The position numbers and the translations under genes are program-made. From Pectinatus sp. (GTDB lineage Bacteria > Bacillota > Negativicutes > Selenomonadales > Selenomonadaceae): a stretch of 27,784 nucleotides of DNA. Location: assembly GCA_020025135.1 (NCBI GenBank), contig JAHHSQ010000020.1:1-27784 (forward strand), written 5' to 3'. Position 1 is the stretch's first letter, and the number at the start of each line of letters is the position of its first letter. The notes under the pieces were generated by a model. The model ran no database searches. It was not told the DNA's origin and saw only the letters and a program-made list of their open reading frames with translations. Below, in pieces: positions 16,283 through 23,399 of this stretch.

Positions 16283-16358
16283 TGGTCGGGATGACAGGAA
16301 TCGAACCTGCGACCTCATCGTCCCGAACGATGCGCGCTACCAACTGTGCTACATCCCG
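16283..16358 (-). tRNA. tRNA-Pro (CGG)
   Basis: 76 bases with encoded CCA. Acceptor CGGGATG/CATCCCG; anticodon stem CATCG/CGATG, loop TTCGGGA, anticodon CGG. The 5' CGGG start is typical of tRNA-Pro. It is separated from the other tRNAs by a promoter-containing gap. Confidence 0.95.
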
Positions 16359-16373
16359 CCAGAAACAAGGATT

Positions 16374-16402
16374 ATTATACTAGTTTTTAAAGTATAATGC
16401 AA
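16374..16402 (-). promoter_or_regulatory. SigA-type promoter of tRNA-Pro
   Basis: Minus strand: -35 TTGCAT (16397-16402), 17-base spacer, -10 TATAAT (16374-16379), about 15 bases before the mature tRNA-Pro 5' end. Confidence 0.7.
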
Positions 16403-16482
16403 GCTATTTTTTAATTTTTTTTATTTTTTTATTCTTAATCACTAGATAACATCTCATTATACTATTAATTAACTTGCTTTTG

Positions 16483-16508
16483 TGCTAGAATACTATCGGT
16501 TAAACCGA
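16483..16508 (+). promoter_or_regulatory. Extended -10 promoter with a dyad at the predicted start, sufCB
   Basis: TGC plus TAGAAT (16483-16491) fits an extended -10; no good -35 is seen. The perfect dyad TCGGTT-A-AACCGA (16496-16508) sits where transcription should begin, an operator-like position. The binding protein is unknown. Confidence 0.4.
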
Positions 16509-16546
16509 ATGAAATCAATCTCTCACAGAAAGGATTATCATTTACT

Positions 16547-17281
16547 ATGTTAGAACTACAAAATATCTCTTTTGTCGTCAAACAACCAGATGGTACAGAT
16601 AAATATATCTTAAAAGATATCAATCTTCGCTTTGAACAGAAAAAAACTATCGTCATTACTGGCCCTAATGGCGGTGGCAAGTCCACTTTAGCCAAAATAA
16701 TCATGGGCATAGAAACGCCCACTTCTGGAAAAATTCTCTTTAACGGCCAAGATATCACGACCTGTAATATCACCGAAAGGGCAAATCTAGGCATCAGTTT
16801 TGCCTTTCAACAACCGGTTAGATTCAAAGGTATCGGTGTACGCGAACTACTCTCTTTAGCGGCAAGGAAAAAACTTTCTACTAAGGGAGCTTGCGATTAT
16901 CTCTCGGAAGTTGGACTATGTGCCGCTGACTATGTCGGTAGAGAAGTTGATACTTCTCTTTCTGGTGGCGAGATAAAACGCATTGAAATTGCAACTATCC
17001 TAGCTAGACAAAATACGCAATTAGCCGTCTTTGATGAACCAGAAGCAGGAATTGACCTATGGAGCTTTCAAAAATTAATTCAAGTATTTGAAAAACTCCA
17101 CCAAGAACACCGCGCGCTCATCATCATTTCTCATCAAGAGCGCATCCTCAATATTGCCGACAACATCATTTTGATTGCCAACGGTCAAGTAAAGAGTATC
17201 GGCGATAGGGAATCCGTCATTCCCCAATTGATTTCCATAGCTGGAAGCTGTGATATTTATAAGAAAGGAGTTTCAAATTGA
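16547..17281 (+). CDS. sufC: SufC-type ATPase of Fe-S cluster assembly
   Basis: A 244-residue soluble ABC ATPase that drives the SufB-type scaffold. Walker A is GPNGGGKST (39-47), the signature is LSGGE (about 136-140), Walker B is LAVFDEPEAGID (about 157-168), the last carrying the SufC-specific EPEAGID, and the switch His is in IISHQ. No membrane domain is linked. ATG at 16547 has GAAAGGA upstream at a rather long spacing of about 12 bases. The stop overlaps the sufB-like start (TTGA). There is no sufS, sufU or sufD beside it, so this is the two-gene arrangement described as SMS/minimal SUF in archaea and anaerobic bacteria. Confidence 0.94.
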   Translation: MLELQNISFVVKQPDGTDKYILKDINLRFEQKKTIVITGPNGGGKSTLAKIIMGIETPTSGKILFNGQDITTCNITERANLGISFAFQQPVRFKGIGVRELLSLAARKKLSTKGACDYLSEVGLCAADYVGREVDTSLSGGEIKRIEIATILARQNTQLAVFDEPEAGIDLWSFQKLIQVFEKLHQEHRALIIISHQERILNIADNIILIANGQVKSIGDRESVIPQLISIAGSCDIYKKGVSN

Positions 17282-18210
17282 AAAAAGAATTAACTGCCCA
17301 CGATTGCAGTCTGTTAAAGGATATTGCAGGTATCACTCAAACTCCAGATGGCGCTTTTAACATCCGTCTCAATGGCAGTCCGCTTTCGCGTGCTTGTAGT
17401 GAAAACATCACTATCACACCTAAAAAAGATGGAAAAGATGGTATCGACATCTACATAAAGTCTAATACTAAAAATGAGAAGGTATTTATCCCTGTCATCA
17501 TTAATAACTCTGGCCACAACGAATTAGTATATAATGATTTTCATATTGGAGCCAATGCAAATGTCACTATCGTTGCCGGTTGTGGCATCGATAACTGCGG
17601 CTCACATGACAGTCAGCACGACGGTATCCACTCCTTTTTTCTCGGTGAAAATGCACGCGTAAAATACATCGAAAAACATATTGGCATCGGCGACGGCCTA
17701 GGCAACCGCATCATGAACCCTACTACCATTGTCCATGTTGGCAAAAATGCCTATATGGAAATGGAGACCACACAAATCCGTGGCATCAATTCTACCAAAC
17801 GAATAACCGAAGCGGAAATTGTGACAAATGGTGTCTTTATCGTCAAAGAAAAGCTGATGACCCACGGCCAACAATACGCCGAGAGTGCTTTCACTGTCCA
17901 ATTAAATGGCGAAAACTCTCACTGTCATATCATTTCTAGGGCAGTAGCCAAAGATAAATCTCAACAACTATTTATCGCTAAACTATATGGCAATAACACC
18001 TGTCATGGCCATTCTGAATGCGATGCCATCATTATGGACGATGCTCATATCGCAGCTATTCCAGAAATCAAGGCAAACAACTCAGAAGCCAATCTCATTC
18101 ACGAAGCCGCCATCGGCAAAATTGCTGGAGAACAACTTATTAAACTAATGTCCCTCGGTTTGACAGAAAAAGAAGCTGAACAGCACATTATAAACGGTTT
18201 TCTCAAATAG
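17278..18210 (+). CDS. sufB: SufB/SufD-family Fe-S scaffold protein (short, SmsB-like)
   Basis: A 310-residue SufBD-fold protein, well below the roughly 470 residues of classical SufB. It consists of the beta-helix core plus the C-terminal helices: HSECDAIIMDDAHIAAIPEI (about 242-261) with a Cys at a conserved core place, and HEAAIGKIAGEQLIKLMSLG (about 280-299), the family C-terminal motif. The long N-terminal region of E. coli SufB is missing. Start is TTG at 17278 overlapping the sufC stop, with AAAGGAG seven bases upstream. Likely acts as a SufC2-scaffold2 complex building clusters in the cytosol; sulfur donor not visible here. Confidence 0.92.
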   Translation: MKKELTAHDCSLLKDIAGITQTPDGAFNIRLNGSPLSRACSENITITPKKDGKDGIDIYIKSNTKNEKVFIPVIINNSGHNELVYNDFHIGANANVTIVAGCGIDNCGSHDSQHDGIHSFFLGENARVKYIEKHIGIGDGLGNRIMNPTTIVHVGKNAYMEMETTQIRGINSTKRITEAEIVTNGVFIVKEKLMTHGQQYAESAFTVQLNGENSHCHIISRAVAKDKSQQLFIAKLYGNNTCHGHSECDAIIMDDAHIAAIPEIKANNSEANLIHEAAIGKIAGEQLIKLMSLGLTEKEAEQHIINGFLK

Positions 18211-18211
18211 G

Positions 18212-18244
18212 AAAAAAAACTGCCCTCAATGGGCAGTTTTTTTA
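18212..18244. terminator. Bidirectional terminator after sufB
   Basis: Hairpin AAAACTGCCC-TCAAT-GGGCAGTTTT (18216-18240) flanked by A- and T-runs. It lies between the convergent sufB and the secreted-protein gene, so it can serve both. Confidence 0.92.
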
Positions 18245-18246
18245 TT

Positions 18247-18984
18247 TCACTGGTTAGCCTGTATAATTTCAGCCACTTTTTGACGCACAGATGGCGTCAC
18301 ATTATTCTTCTGCGAGAGTTTTCTCTTTTCTGCTTTTAAAAAAGCTTTTCTTTCTCGCTTGCAGAAATCAGAAAAATGGTCGAAAAAGCGCCAGCTGGCA
18401 ATACTCACTAAATCATATCTACCGCGCTGAGAGGATGTAAAATCAAATGTATCCTCATACACCAATACCGGTTTTTCACCTAATTTAGCCTCATTTTTGT
18501 AGATAGAATACTTAATGCCAACAGAATAAACAAAATATTTTCTAGCAGGAACCCACACAGGATAGGTTTTCTTTATCTTAATCGTGCGACCTTCTATCCA
18601 TTTTCCCTTAGAATCGTAATGTCCTGCTTCATATATATCTTCATAAGAAACCTCATTTTCAAAATGGGCGGGGCAAGTTTTTTCTTCTCTATTCCACCAT
18701 TGTAATGTTGGTACCAGTACCAATTCGGCCTTTTCTTTCGACACAATGGCAATATCGTCTAGCTGGTGCAGTTCTCCTGTAATGCTAGAATTAAGGCGCG
18801 CTAGTTTTTGGGATGACAATTCAATACCATCACTTAATACCACTGGTTTTATCGTCATCGTTTTTACCTTAGCAAAAGCAAAATCTGGTGCATGCCAAGC
18901 AGCATAAGTGATGTTTGGCATTTGTAAACCGAGTATAATACTAAAAATTAACAAAACCTTTTTCATCAATTTGTTCATAATCAT
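18247..18984 (-). CDS. Secreted protein of unknown function
   Basis: A 245-residue protein I do not recognise. The first 28 residues form a signal peptide: Lys-rich start, hydrophobic core VLLIFSIILGL, likely cut after ITYA (28). No lipobox Cys. The mature part is basic and aromatic-rich. A region around 38-100 (MTIKPVVLSDG..., then ITGELHQLDDIAIVSKEKAELVLVPTL) reads like a lipoprotein-type sensor or TolB-like fold, but that is a guess. Two cysteines sit at about 105 and 208. The tail (about 205-245) is charged and helical. GGGAG precedes the ATG by 11 bases. In a diderm it would go to the periplasm or outer membrane. Single-gene unit ending at the shared terminator. Confidence 0.75.
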   Translation of the reverse strand: MIMNKLMKKVLLIFSIILGLQMPNITYAAWHAPDFAFAKVKTMTIKPVVLSDGIELSSQKLARLNSSITGELHQLDDIAIVSKEKAELVLVPTLQWWNREEKTCPAHFENEVSYEDIYEAGHYDSKGKWIEGRTIKIKKTYPVWVPARKYFVYSVGIKYSIYKNEAKLGEKPVLVYEDTFDFTSSQRGRYDLVSIASWRFFDHFSDFCKRERKAFLKAEKRKLSQKNNVTPSVRQKVAEIIQANQ

Positions 18985-19089
18985 TTTTGAATCATCTCCC
19001 TCATTTGATTTATCTACCTAAGCGTTGCCAACAATATATAAAAAACAGTGTCCTACCAATACATAAAATACAAAAATAAGTGCGGATAT

Positions 19090-19129
19090 AAGGAAAGGGC
19101 TATTGCCTATAGGCAATAGCCCTTTCCTT
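19090..19129 (-). terminator. Long perfect hairpin after yqeY
   Basis: A 19-bp perfect inverted repeat with a two-base centre (arms 19090-19108 and 19111-19129), core GGGCTATTGCC. It starts seven bases after the yqeY stop. The minus-strand tail is TTTCCTTATATCC rather than a clean T-run. Its core resembles the rbr/apt terminator. Confidence 0.7.
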
Positions 19130-19135
19130 ACCGAT

Positions 19136-19579
19136 CTATTTCAACATCTCACGAACAATATTATTGACTACCTTGCCATTGGCTTTGCCTTTGACCTTGG
19201 GCATCAATACCTTCATAATCTTACCCATATCTTTAGCTGTGCTAGCACCTGCTTCAGCGATAGATTCTGAAACCAATGTTCTGATTTCTTCTTCAGTCAA
19301 CTGCTTCGGCAAGTAATCGATAATTACATCGATTTCCGATTGAGTTTTTTGCACTAAATCTTCGCGCCCACCCTTTTTAAATTCTGCCAGGGAATCTTGA
19401 CGCATTTTTAATTCTTTGCTTGCCACTGCAATAACACCATCGTCATCCAATTCTTTCTTACCATCTATCTCAGTCTGACGGACAGCAGCGCGTAGAGAAC
19501 GAATGACCAACAGGCGGTCTTTGTCGCCTGATTTCATCGCAATTTTCATATCTGCCATTAATTTATCTTTCAGTGACAT
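19136..19579 (-). CDS. yqeY: YqeY/GatB-tail family protein
   Basis: A 147-residue YqeY protein: the stand-alone form of the helical domain found at the C-terminus of GatB, thought to bind tRNA, precise role unknown. Sequence marks: LRAAVRQTEIDGKKELDDD (about 29-47), LPKQLTEEEIRTLV (about 89-102), AKDMGKIMKVLMPKVKGKANGKVVN (about 113-137). I choose the ATG at 19579 over 19600: GGAGGAAC lies before it and inside the longer version. It follows rpsU by 23 bases, the usual Firmicute rpsU-yqeY pair. Confidence 0.93.
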   Translation of the reverse strand: MSLKDKLMADMKIAMKSGDKDRLLVIRSLRAAVRQTEIDGKKELDDDGVIAVASKELKMRQDSLAEFKKGGREDLVQKTQSEIDVIIDYLPKQLTEEEIRTLVSESIAEAGASTAKDMGKIMKVLMPKVKGKANGKVVNNIVREMLK

Positions 19580-19602
19580 AAATAGTTCCTCCGCTTTCAA
19601 GA

Positions 19603-19782
19603 TTAAGCTCTGTATCTGCGTTTGCGAGCAGCTTCAGACTTCTTCTTGCGTCTGACACTAGGTTTTTCATAGTGTTCGCGTTTTCTTACTTCAGCGAGGG
19701 TACCAGCTTTCTGACAAGTACGCTTAAAACGGCGCAGTGCACTGTCAATGCTTTCATTTTTTCCTACTTTGATTTCTGACAT
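19603..19782 (-). CDS. rpsU: 30S ribosomal protein S21
   Basis: A 59-residue basic protein read directly from the minus strand: begins MSEIKVGKNESIDSALRRF, continues KRTCQKAGTLAEVRKREHYE and ends with a KKKSEAARKRRYRA tail. This matches S21 in sequence and length. GGGGAGGG lies before the ATG at 19782. S21 helps the 30S subunit select mRNA. Own promoter at 19840-19869; co-transcribed with yqeY. Confidence 0.96.
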   Translation of the reverse strand: MSEIKVGKNESIDSALRRFKRTCQKAGTLAEVRKREHYEKPSVRRKKKSEAARKRRYRA

Positions 19783-19839
19783 TTATAATTTCCCTCCCCT
19801 CTTACACACAATGGGAGTGTATAATTACTACACTGGACT

Positions 19840-19869
19840 ATTATATCTAAAAATTATGAGCGTTGTCAA
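19840..19869 (-). promoter_or_regulatory. SigA-type promoter of rpsU-yqeY
   Basis: Minus strand: exact -35 TTGACA (19864-19869), 18-base spacer, exact -10 TATAAT (19840-19845). It begins just after the hinT stop, so rpsU is not dependent on hinT transcription. Confidence 0.8.
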
Positions 19870-19879
19870 TAACAACTTT

Positions 19880-20224
19880 TTAACCTGGTGGCCACTGCAT
19901 AGACCTTCCGCCCAATAAATGTACATGAAGGTGTTTAACAGTCTGTCCGCCTTCATCTCCAGTATTTATTACCACGCGATAACCTGAATCAGCTAAATTA
20001 AACTTTTTAGCTAATTGTGGTATTACTTCCACCATGATATGAGCTAAAACATTTCCATCTGCTACTTCTGTATCCTGTAGACTCATAATGTGCTTTTTAG
20101 GTATAACTAAGATATGCACCGGAGCCTGCGGTGATAAATCAAAAAAGGCAATCGTACTATCATCTTCGTATGCTACTTTAGCCGGAATCTCTTGCTTTGC
20201 AATCTTACAAAAAATACAATCCAT
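19880..20224 (-). CDS. hinT: HIT-family nucleotide hydrolase (HinT-like)
   Basis: A 114-residue histidine-triad protein; HinT enzymes hydrolyse purine nucleoside phosphoramidates such as AMP-lysine. The catalytic triad is HLHVHLLGG (about 98-106). The N-terminal CIFCKI (3-8) has the paired Cys often seen in bacterial HinT; DLSPQAPVHILVIPKKHI (about 29-46) is typical. Start ATG at 20224 has GGAGGTG at seven bases. Its leader carries an 11-bp dyad (see 20262-20286). Confidence 0.94.
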   Translation of the reverse strand: MDCIFCKIAKQEIPAKVAYEDDSTIAFFDLSPQAPVHILVIPKKHIMSLQDTEVADGNVLAHIMVEVIPQLAKKFNLADSGYRVVINTGDEGGQTVKHLHVHLLGGRSMQWPPG

Positions 20225-20261
20225 TTCTACACCTCCATTCCCTTATTATTTATCAATTCTA

Positions 20262-20286
20262 CATAAAGGATAATATATCCTTTATG
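20262..20286. promoter_or_regulatory. 11-bp perfect dyad in the hinT leader
   Basis: CATAAAGGATA-ATA-TATCCTTTATG, arms 20262-20272 and 20276-20286. It lies about 7-31 bases past the start expected from a promoter with -35 TTGACA (20322-20327), a 16-base spacer and a weak -10 GATAAA (20300-20305). No T-run follows, so it is not a classical terminator. Either an operator or an RNA hairpin. Confidence 0.5.
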
Positions 20287-20328
20287 GTCATAAATATTTT
20301 TTATCACAATATTTATCATTTTGTCAAT

Positions 20329-21633
20329 TTAGCAAGATAAAATTATCCCTTCAATTCCTTGTTCTGTCACTTTTTCGAGTAAAACTTTGGATAATTTCCC
20401 AACTGAAATACGTTCTTCATTATCTGGAATACAAACCTTTAAATAATTACTAGTATGCCCCGTAATAAAACCATTGTGTCTTTGCTCCCAGAGGACTTCC
20501 ATTTCTCGCCCTAAAAAGCGTTCTGCAAATTCACGTTCTTTTTTATGTGCTATCTCTTGCAAACGATGAACGCGCTTCTTCTTTTCCTGTTCTGCTACTT
20601 GCTCCGGCATCGTGGCAGCCGGAGTGCCGCGCCGAGGAGAGTATGGGAAAACATGAATTTTCGCCAGTGGCAAAGCCTCTACTATCTCTATTGTACGTTG
20701 GAATTGCGCTTCGGTTTCTCCTGGAAAACCGACAATAATATCGGTAGAAATAGCGATATCAGGAACAGCAGCAATAATTCCCTTTGTCAACCGCACATAA
20801 TCCTCCCCTTTGTATGCGCGATTCATCTTTTGTAAAATCTCATCATCACCAGCTTGCAGGGGAAGATGCAAATGTCTGGCAAAACGTGTATCTTTCTGCA
20901 TTAGCTGAATGAGTGTTGGCGAACATTCAATAGATTCTAAAGACCCTAAACGTACGCGATGAAGCTCTGGAAAACTCAAAACAGTTTCTACTGCCTCCGT
21001 CAAGTCCACTGGTTCAGCTAATTCTTTTCCATAAGCACCTAGATGAATCCCCGTTAGGACTATTTCCTGAAAACCATCTTGCAATAATTTCCCTACTTCC
21101 CTTTTAATGCTCGCTATACTACGCGAACGCAAAGGCCCGCGCGCATAAGGGATGATACAATAGGAGCAAAAATTATTACAACCATCTTGAATTTTCAAAT
21201 ACGCCCTCGTACGCGCCTGTTGACCAAAAAGTGGAATATCTTCAAATTCCTGTTCTTCCATGATATTTGGTATATCTACGATAATGTCATTATCCTTGGC
21301 CGCTTGTTCCATCAATTCTACAATCTTTTTTTGCTCATTATGCCCTAAAATAAGACTGACTCCTTCTATCTTTTCAATTTCAGCGGCATTCACCTGCGCA
21401 TAGCAACCCGTAGCTGCCACAATGGCTTTTGGATTTCTCTTAATGGCCTGACGAATTAATTTGCGTGATTTCGCTTCTCCCAAATGCGTCACAGAGCATG
21501 TATTGATTACGTAAAAATCTGCTTTTTCATGAAAATCTACAATTTGATAATTCTTTTGCCGAAACAGCCCCATCATGGTTTCTGTCTCAAACTGATTAAC
21601 TTTACACCCTAAGGTGATAAATGCCACTTTCAA
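20329..21633 (-). CDS. mtaB: tRNA t6A37 methylthiotransferase MtaB
   Basis: A 434-residue radical SAM methylthiotransferase that makes ms2t6A at tRNA position 37. N-terminal MTTase domain: GCKVNQFETE (C10), NTCSVT (C46), GCYAQ (C77). Radical SAM core: DGCNNFCSYC (C152, C156, C159). A C-terminal TRAM region follows (about 370-430). The MtaB subtype is suggested by the KVAFITLGCKVNQ start and by the rsmE neighbour. I prefer the TTG at 21633, which gives the usual (M)KVAF N-terminus; the in-frame ATG at 21678 adds 15 residues with no family counterpart. The ribosome site is not decisive, so the start is uncertain. Confidence 0.93.
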   Translation of the reverse strand: MKVAFITLGCKVNQFETETMMGLFRQKNYQIVDFHEKADFYVINTCSVTHLGEAKSRKLIRQAIKRNPKAIVAATGCYAQVNAAEIEKIEGVSLILGHNEQKKIVELMEQAAKDNDIIVDIPNIMEEQEFEDIPLFGQQARTRAYLKIQDGCNNFCSYCIIPYARGPLRSRSIASIKREVGKLLQDGFQEIVLTGIHLGAYGKELAEPVDLTEAVETVLSFPELHRVRLGSLESIECSPTLIQLMQKDTRFARHLHLPLQAGDDEILQKMNRAYKGEDYVRLTKGIIAAVPDIAISTDIIVGFPGETEAQFQRTIEIVEALPLAKIHVFPYSPRRGTPAATMPEQVAEQEKKKRVHRLQEIAHKKEREFAERFLGREMEVLWEQRHNGFITGHTSNYLKVCIPDNEERISVGKLSKVLLEKVTEQGIEGIILSC

Positions 21634-21707
21634 ATACTCTTTACCTACCTTTCCTAATGAACTACCTATAAGCATCATCTATCACAGAAAGTTGCTTTTC
21701 CATTCTC

Positions 21708-22445
21708 CTAATGCCCCAAATCACCACTTTGGTACTGTAAAATACTTAAAACAGCTAAAGCCACTGTTTCCGTACGCAAAATACGCCGGCCTAAAGATAC
21801 TGTATCTCCGCCTCGCTCACGTAAACGTTGCATCTCTTCTGGAGCAAAACCGCCTTCTGGTCCAACCAAAAAAGCGTACTCTTTTCTAGTTACAGTATTA
21901 ATATATGAGTAAAGAGATTTTTCTTTCTCTCCTTCGTAACAGGCAAAAACACCTTCTAGAGAACTGCTACCTTCCAACCATTTGGCTAAAGTTTGCATGC
22001 TCGCAATTTCTGGCACGGTACTCCTCCCGCACTGCTGGGCTGCTTCTTTGGCAATAATCTGCCACTTTTCCACCTTCTTTAGCGCCTTACGGGCATCGTA
22101 TTTTACAACCGTATGCTTGGTTACGACTGGAATTATTTTACTTACACCTAGCTCAGTCGCCTTTTGTACAATTAATTCCATCTTATCACCCTTTGGCAAA
22201 GCTTGTACCAATGTGATGTCCAATGGAGATTCATTAGCATCTTGTAGCCGCTCTTCCAAAAGAGAAACCTGTACGCTATCTGTTGTACAAGCCGTGACTT
22301 CTACTAGAGCTGTGTGTCCTGATACATCAGAAAGTAAAAACTGTTCTCCCTTGCGAACACGCAACGAGTACAGAAGATGTTGCGCCGTATTTTCCGTTAA
22401 AATCATCACTGGTTCTAAACGGCCCGCAAAAATTATTCTTCGCAT
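21708..22445 (-). CDS. rsmE: 16S rRNA m3U1498 methyltransferase RsmE
   Basis: A 245-residue SPOUT-class methyltransferase. N-terminal PUA-like part (about 1-70, MRRIIFAGRL...HLLYSLRVRKGEQ). The C-terminal knot domain has ELIVQKATELGV (about 109-120), LVGPEGGFAPEEM (about 192-204) and LGRRILRTETVALAVLS (about 217-233), all family signatures. It starts four bases after prmA with AAGGAA upstream. Standard prmA-rsmE-mtaB order. Confidence 0.96.
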   Translation of the reverse strand: MRRIIFAGRLEPVMILTENTAQHLLYSLRVRKGEQFLLSDVSGHTALVEVTACTTDSVQVSLLEERLQDANESPLDITLVQALPKGDKMELIVQKATELGVSKIIPVVTKHTVVKYDARKALKKVEKWQIIAKEAAQQCGRSTVPEIASMQTLAKWLEGSSSLEGVFACYEGEKEKSLYSYINTVTRKEYAFLVGPEGGFAPEEMQRLRERGGDTVSLGRRILRTETVALAVLSILQYQSGDLGH

Positions 22446-22449
22446 AATC

Positions 22450-23382
22450 TTATTCCTTAAATTTTAATACCATGGCAACCCAACCGTCTTGTCGCTGGAA
22501 ATCGTAGATATAAAATCCCTGTTCATGAATGCCTGTTTCCACCTCTGACAAACGCTCACCTATAATACCACTTACCAGCAACATCCCCTGCTTATGCAGA
22601 TGTTTCTTGGCCTCAGGCAATAATCGCATGATAATATCAGCCACTATATTAGCAACAATAAAATCTGCTTTGCCACAAAAACTTTTTAAAATATCGCTTT
22701 GAAAAATTTTTATCTGCTCTTCAACCATATTATTTACAACATTATCCCTAATAATGGGCAAAACATTGGCATCATAATCAGCGGCTAAGACCTCTTTAGC
22801 CCCTAATTTAGCAGCAGCAATCGCCAAAATTCCCGAACCAGTCCCCACATCAAAAACGCGCATTCCCGATTGTAAATATTTTTCTAAAAAGGTCAAGCAC
22901 ATACTAGTTGTAGCGTGCGTTCCAGTGCCAAAGGCACAACCTGGGTCTAACTCTAATACGATTTCTTCTGGGGCCACCACATAATCCTCCCAAGAAGGTT
23001 TTATCACTAAATTTTTACCAATATGTGTGGTGTGAAAATATTTTTTCCATTGATTTTTCCATTCTGATTCATCTACCAACTCCACGTCGATTTCAGCTAT
23101 TCCCACTGCTATTTTTGTAGCTAATTTCTGCATTAAAGTTTCTATATCTGTACATATTGGTATACTATCTGATGTTTCCTCTAACCAAAAGATTATTTTC
23201 ACTTCTTCTGTTGCCTTTTTTAAAGGAATATCTACATAACCCCAATCGGCATTTTTAATATGTCTGTTGACAGCGAGTGAGTCTTGAATTTCAATGCCAT
23301 CTATTCCTAAATCACTTAAACGATTGGCAATAATCGGCAGCGCCGGTCGCGCTGTGGTGATAGTTATCTGTTGCCATTTCAT
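22450..23382 (-). CDS. prmA: Ribosomal protein L11 methyltransferase PrmA
   Basis: A 310-residue enzyme that trimethylates L11 using SAM. The N-terminal substrate domain (about 1-115) includes WKNQWKKYF-type segment (about 107-115). LDPGCAFGTGTHATT (about 144-158) and VFDVGTGSGILAIAAAKLGA (SAM motif I, about 176-195) are diagnostic, followed by NIVADII (about 244-250). ATG with AGGAGAAG upstream. It follows the DAHP synthase gene by 17 bases; the more usual dnaJ neighbour is absent. Confidence 0.96.
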   Translation of the reverse strand: MKWQQITITTARPALPIIANRLSDLGIDGIEIQDSLAVNRHIKNADWGYVDIPLKKATEEVKIIFWLEETSDSIPICTDIETLMQKLATKIAVGIAEIDVELVDESEWKNQWKKYFHTTHIGKNLVIKPSWEDYVVAPEEIVLELDPGCAFGTGTHATTSMCLTFLEKYLQSGMRVFDVGTGSGILAIAAAKLGAKEVLAADYDANVLPIIRDNVVNNMVEEQIKIFQSDILKSFCGKADFIVANIVADIIMRLLPEAKKHLHKQGMLLVSGIIGERLSEVETGIHEQGFYIYDFQRQDGWVAMVLKFKE

Positions 23383-23399
23383 GACCTCTTCTCCTTTTA

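Noticed and set aside
21982..22467. 161-residue plus-strand ORF opposite rsmE/prmA
   Set aside because: Fully antisense to well-supported rsmE; Cys/Ser-rich shadow composition, no ribosome site.
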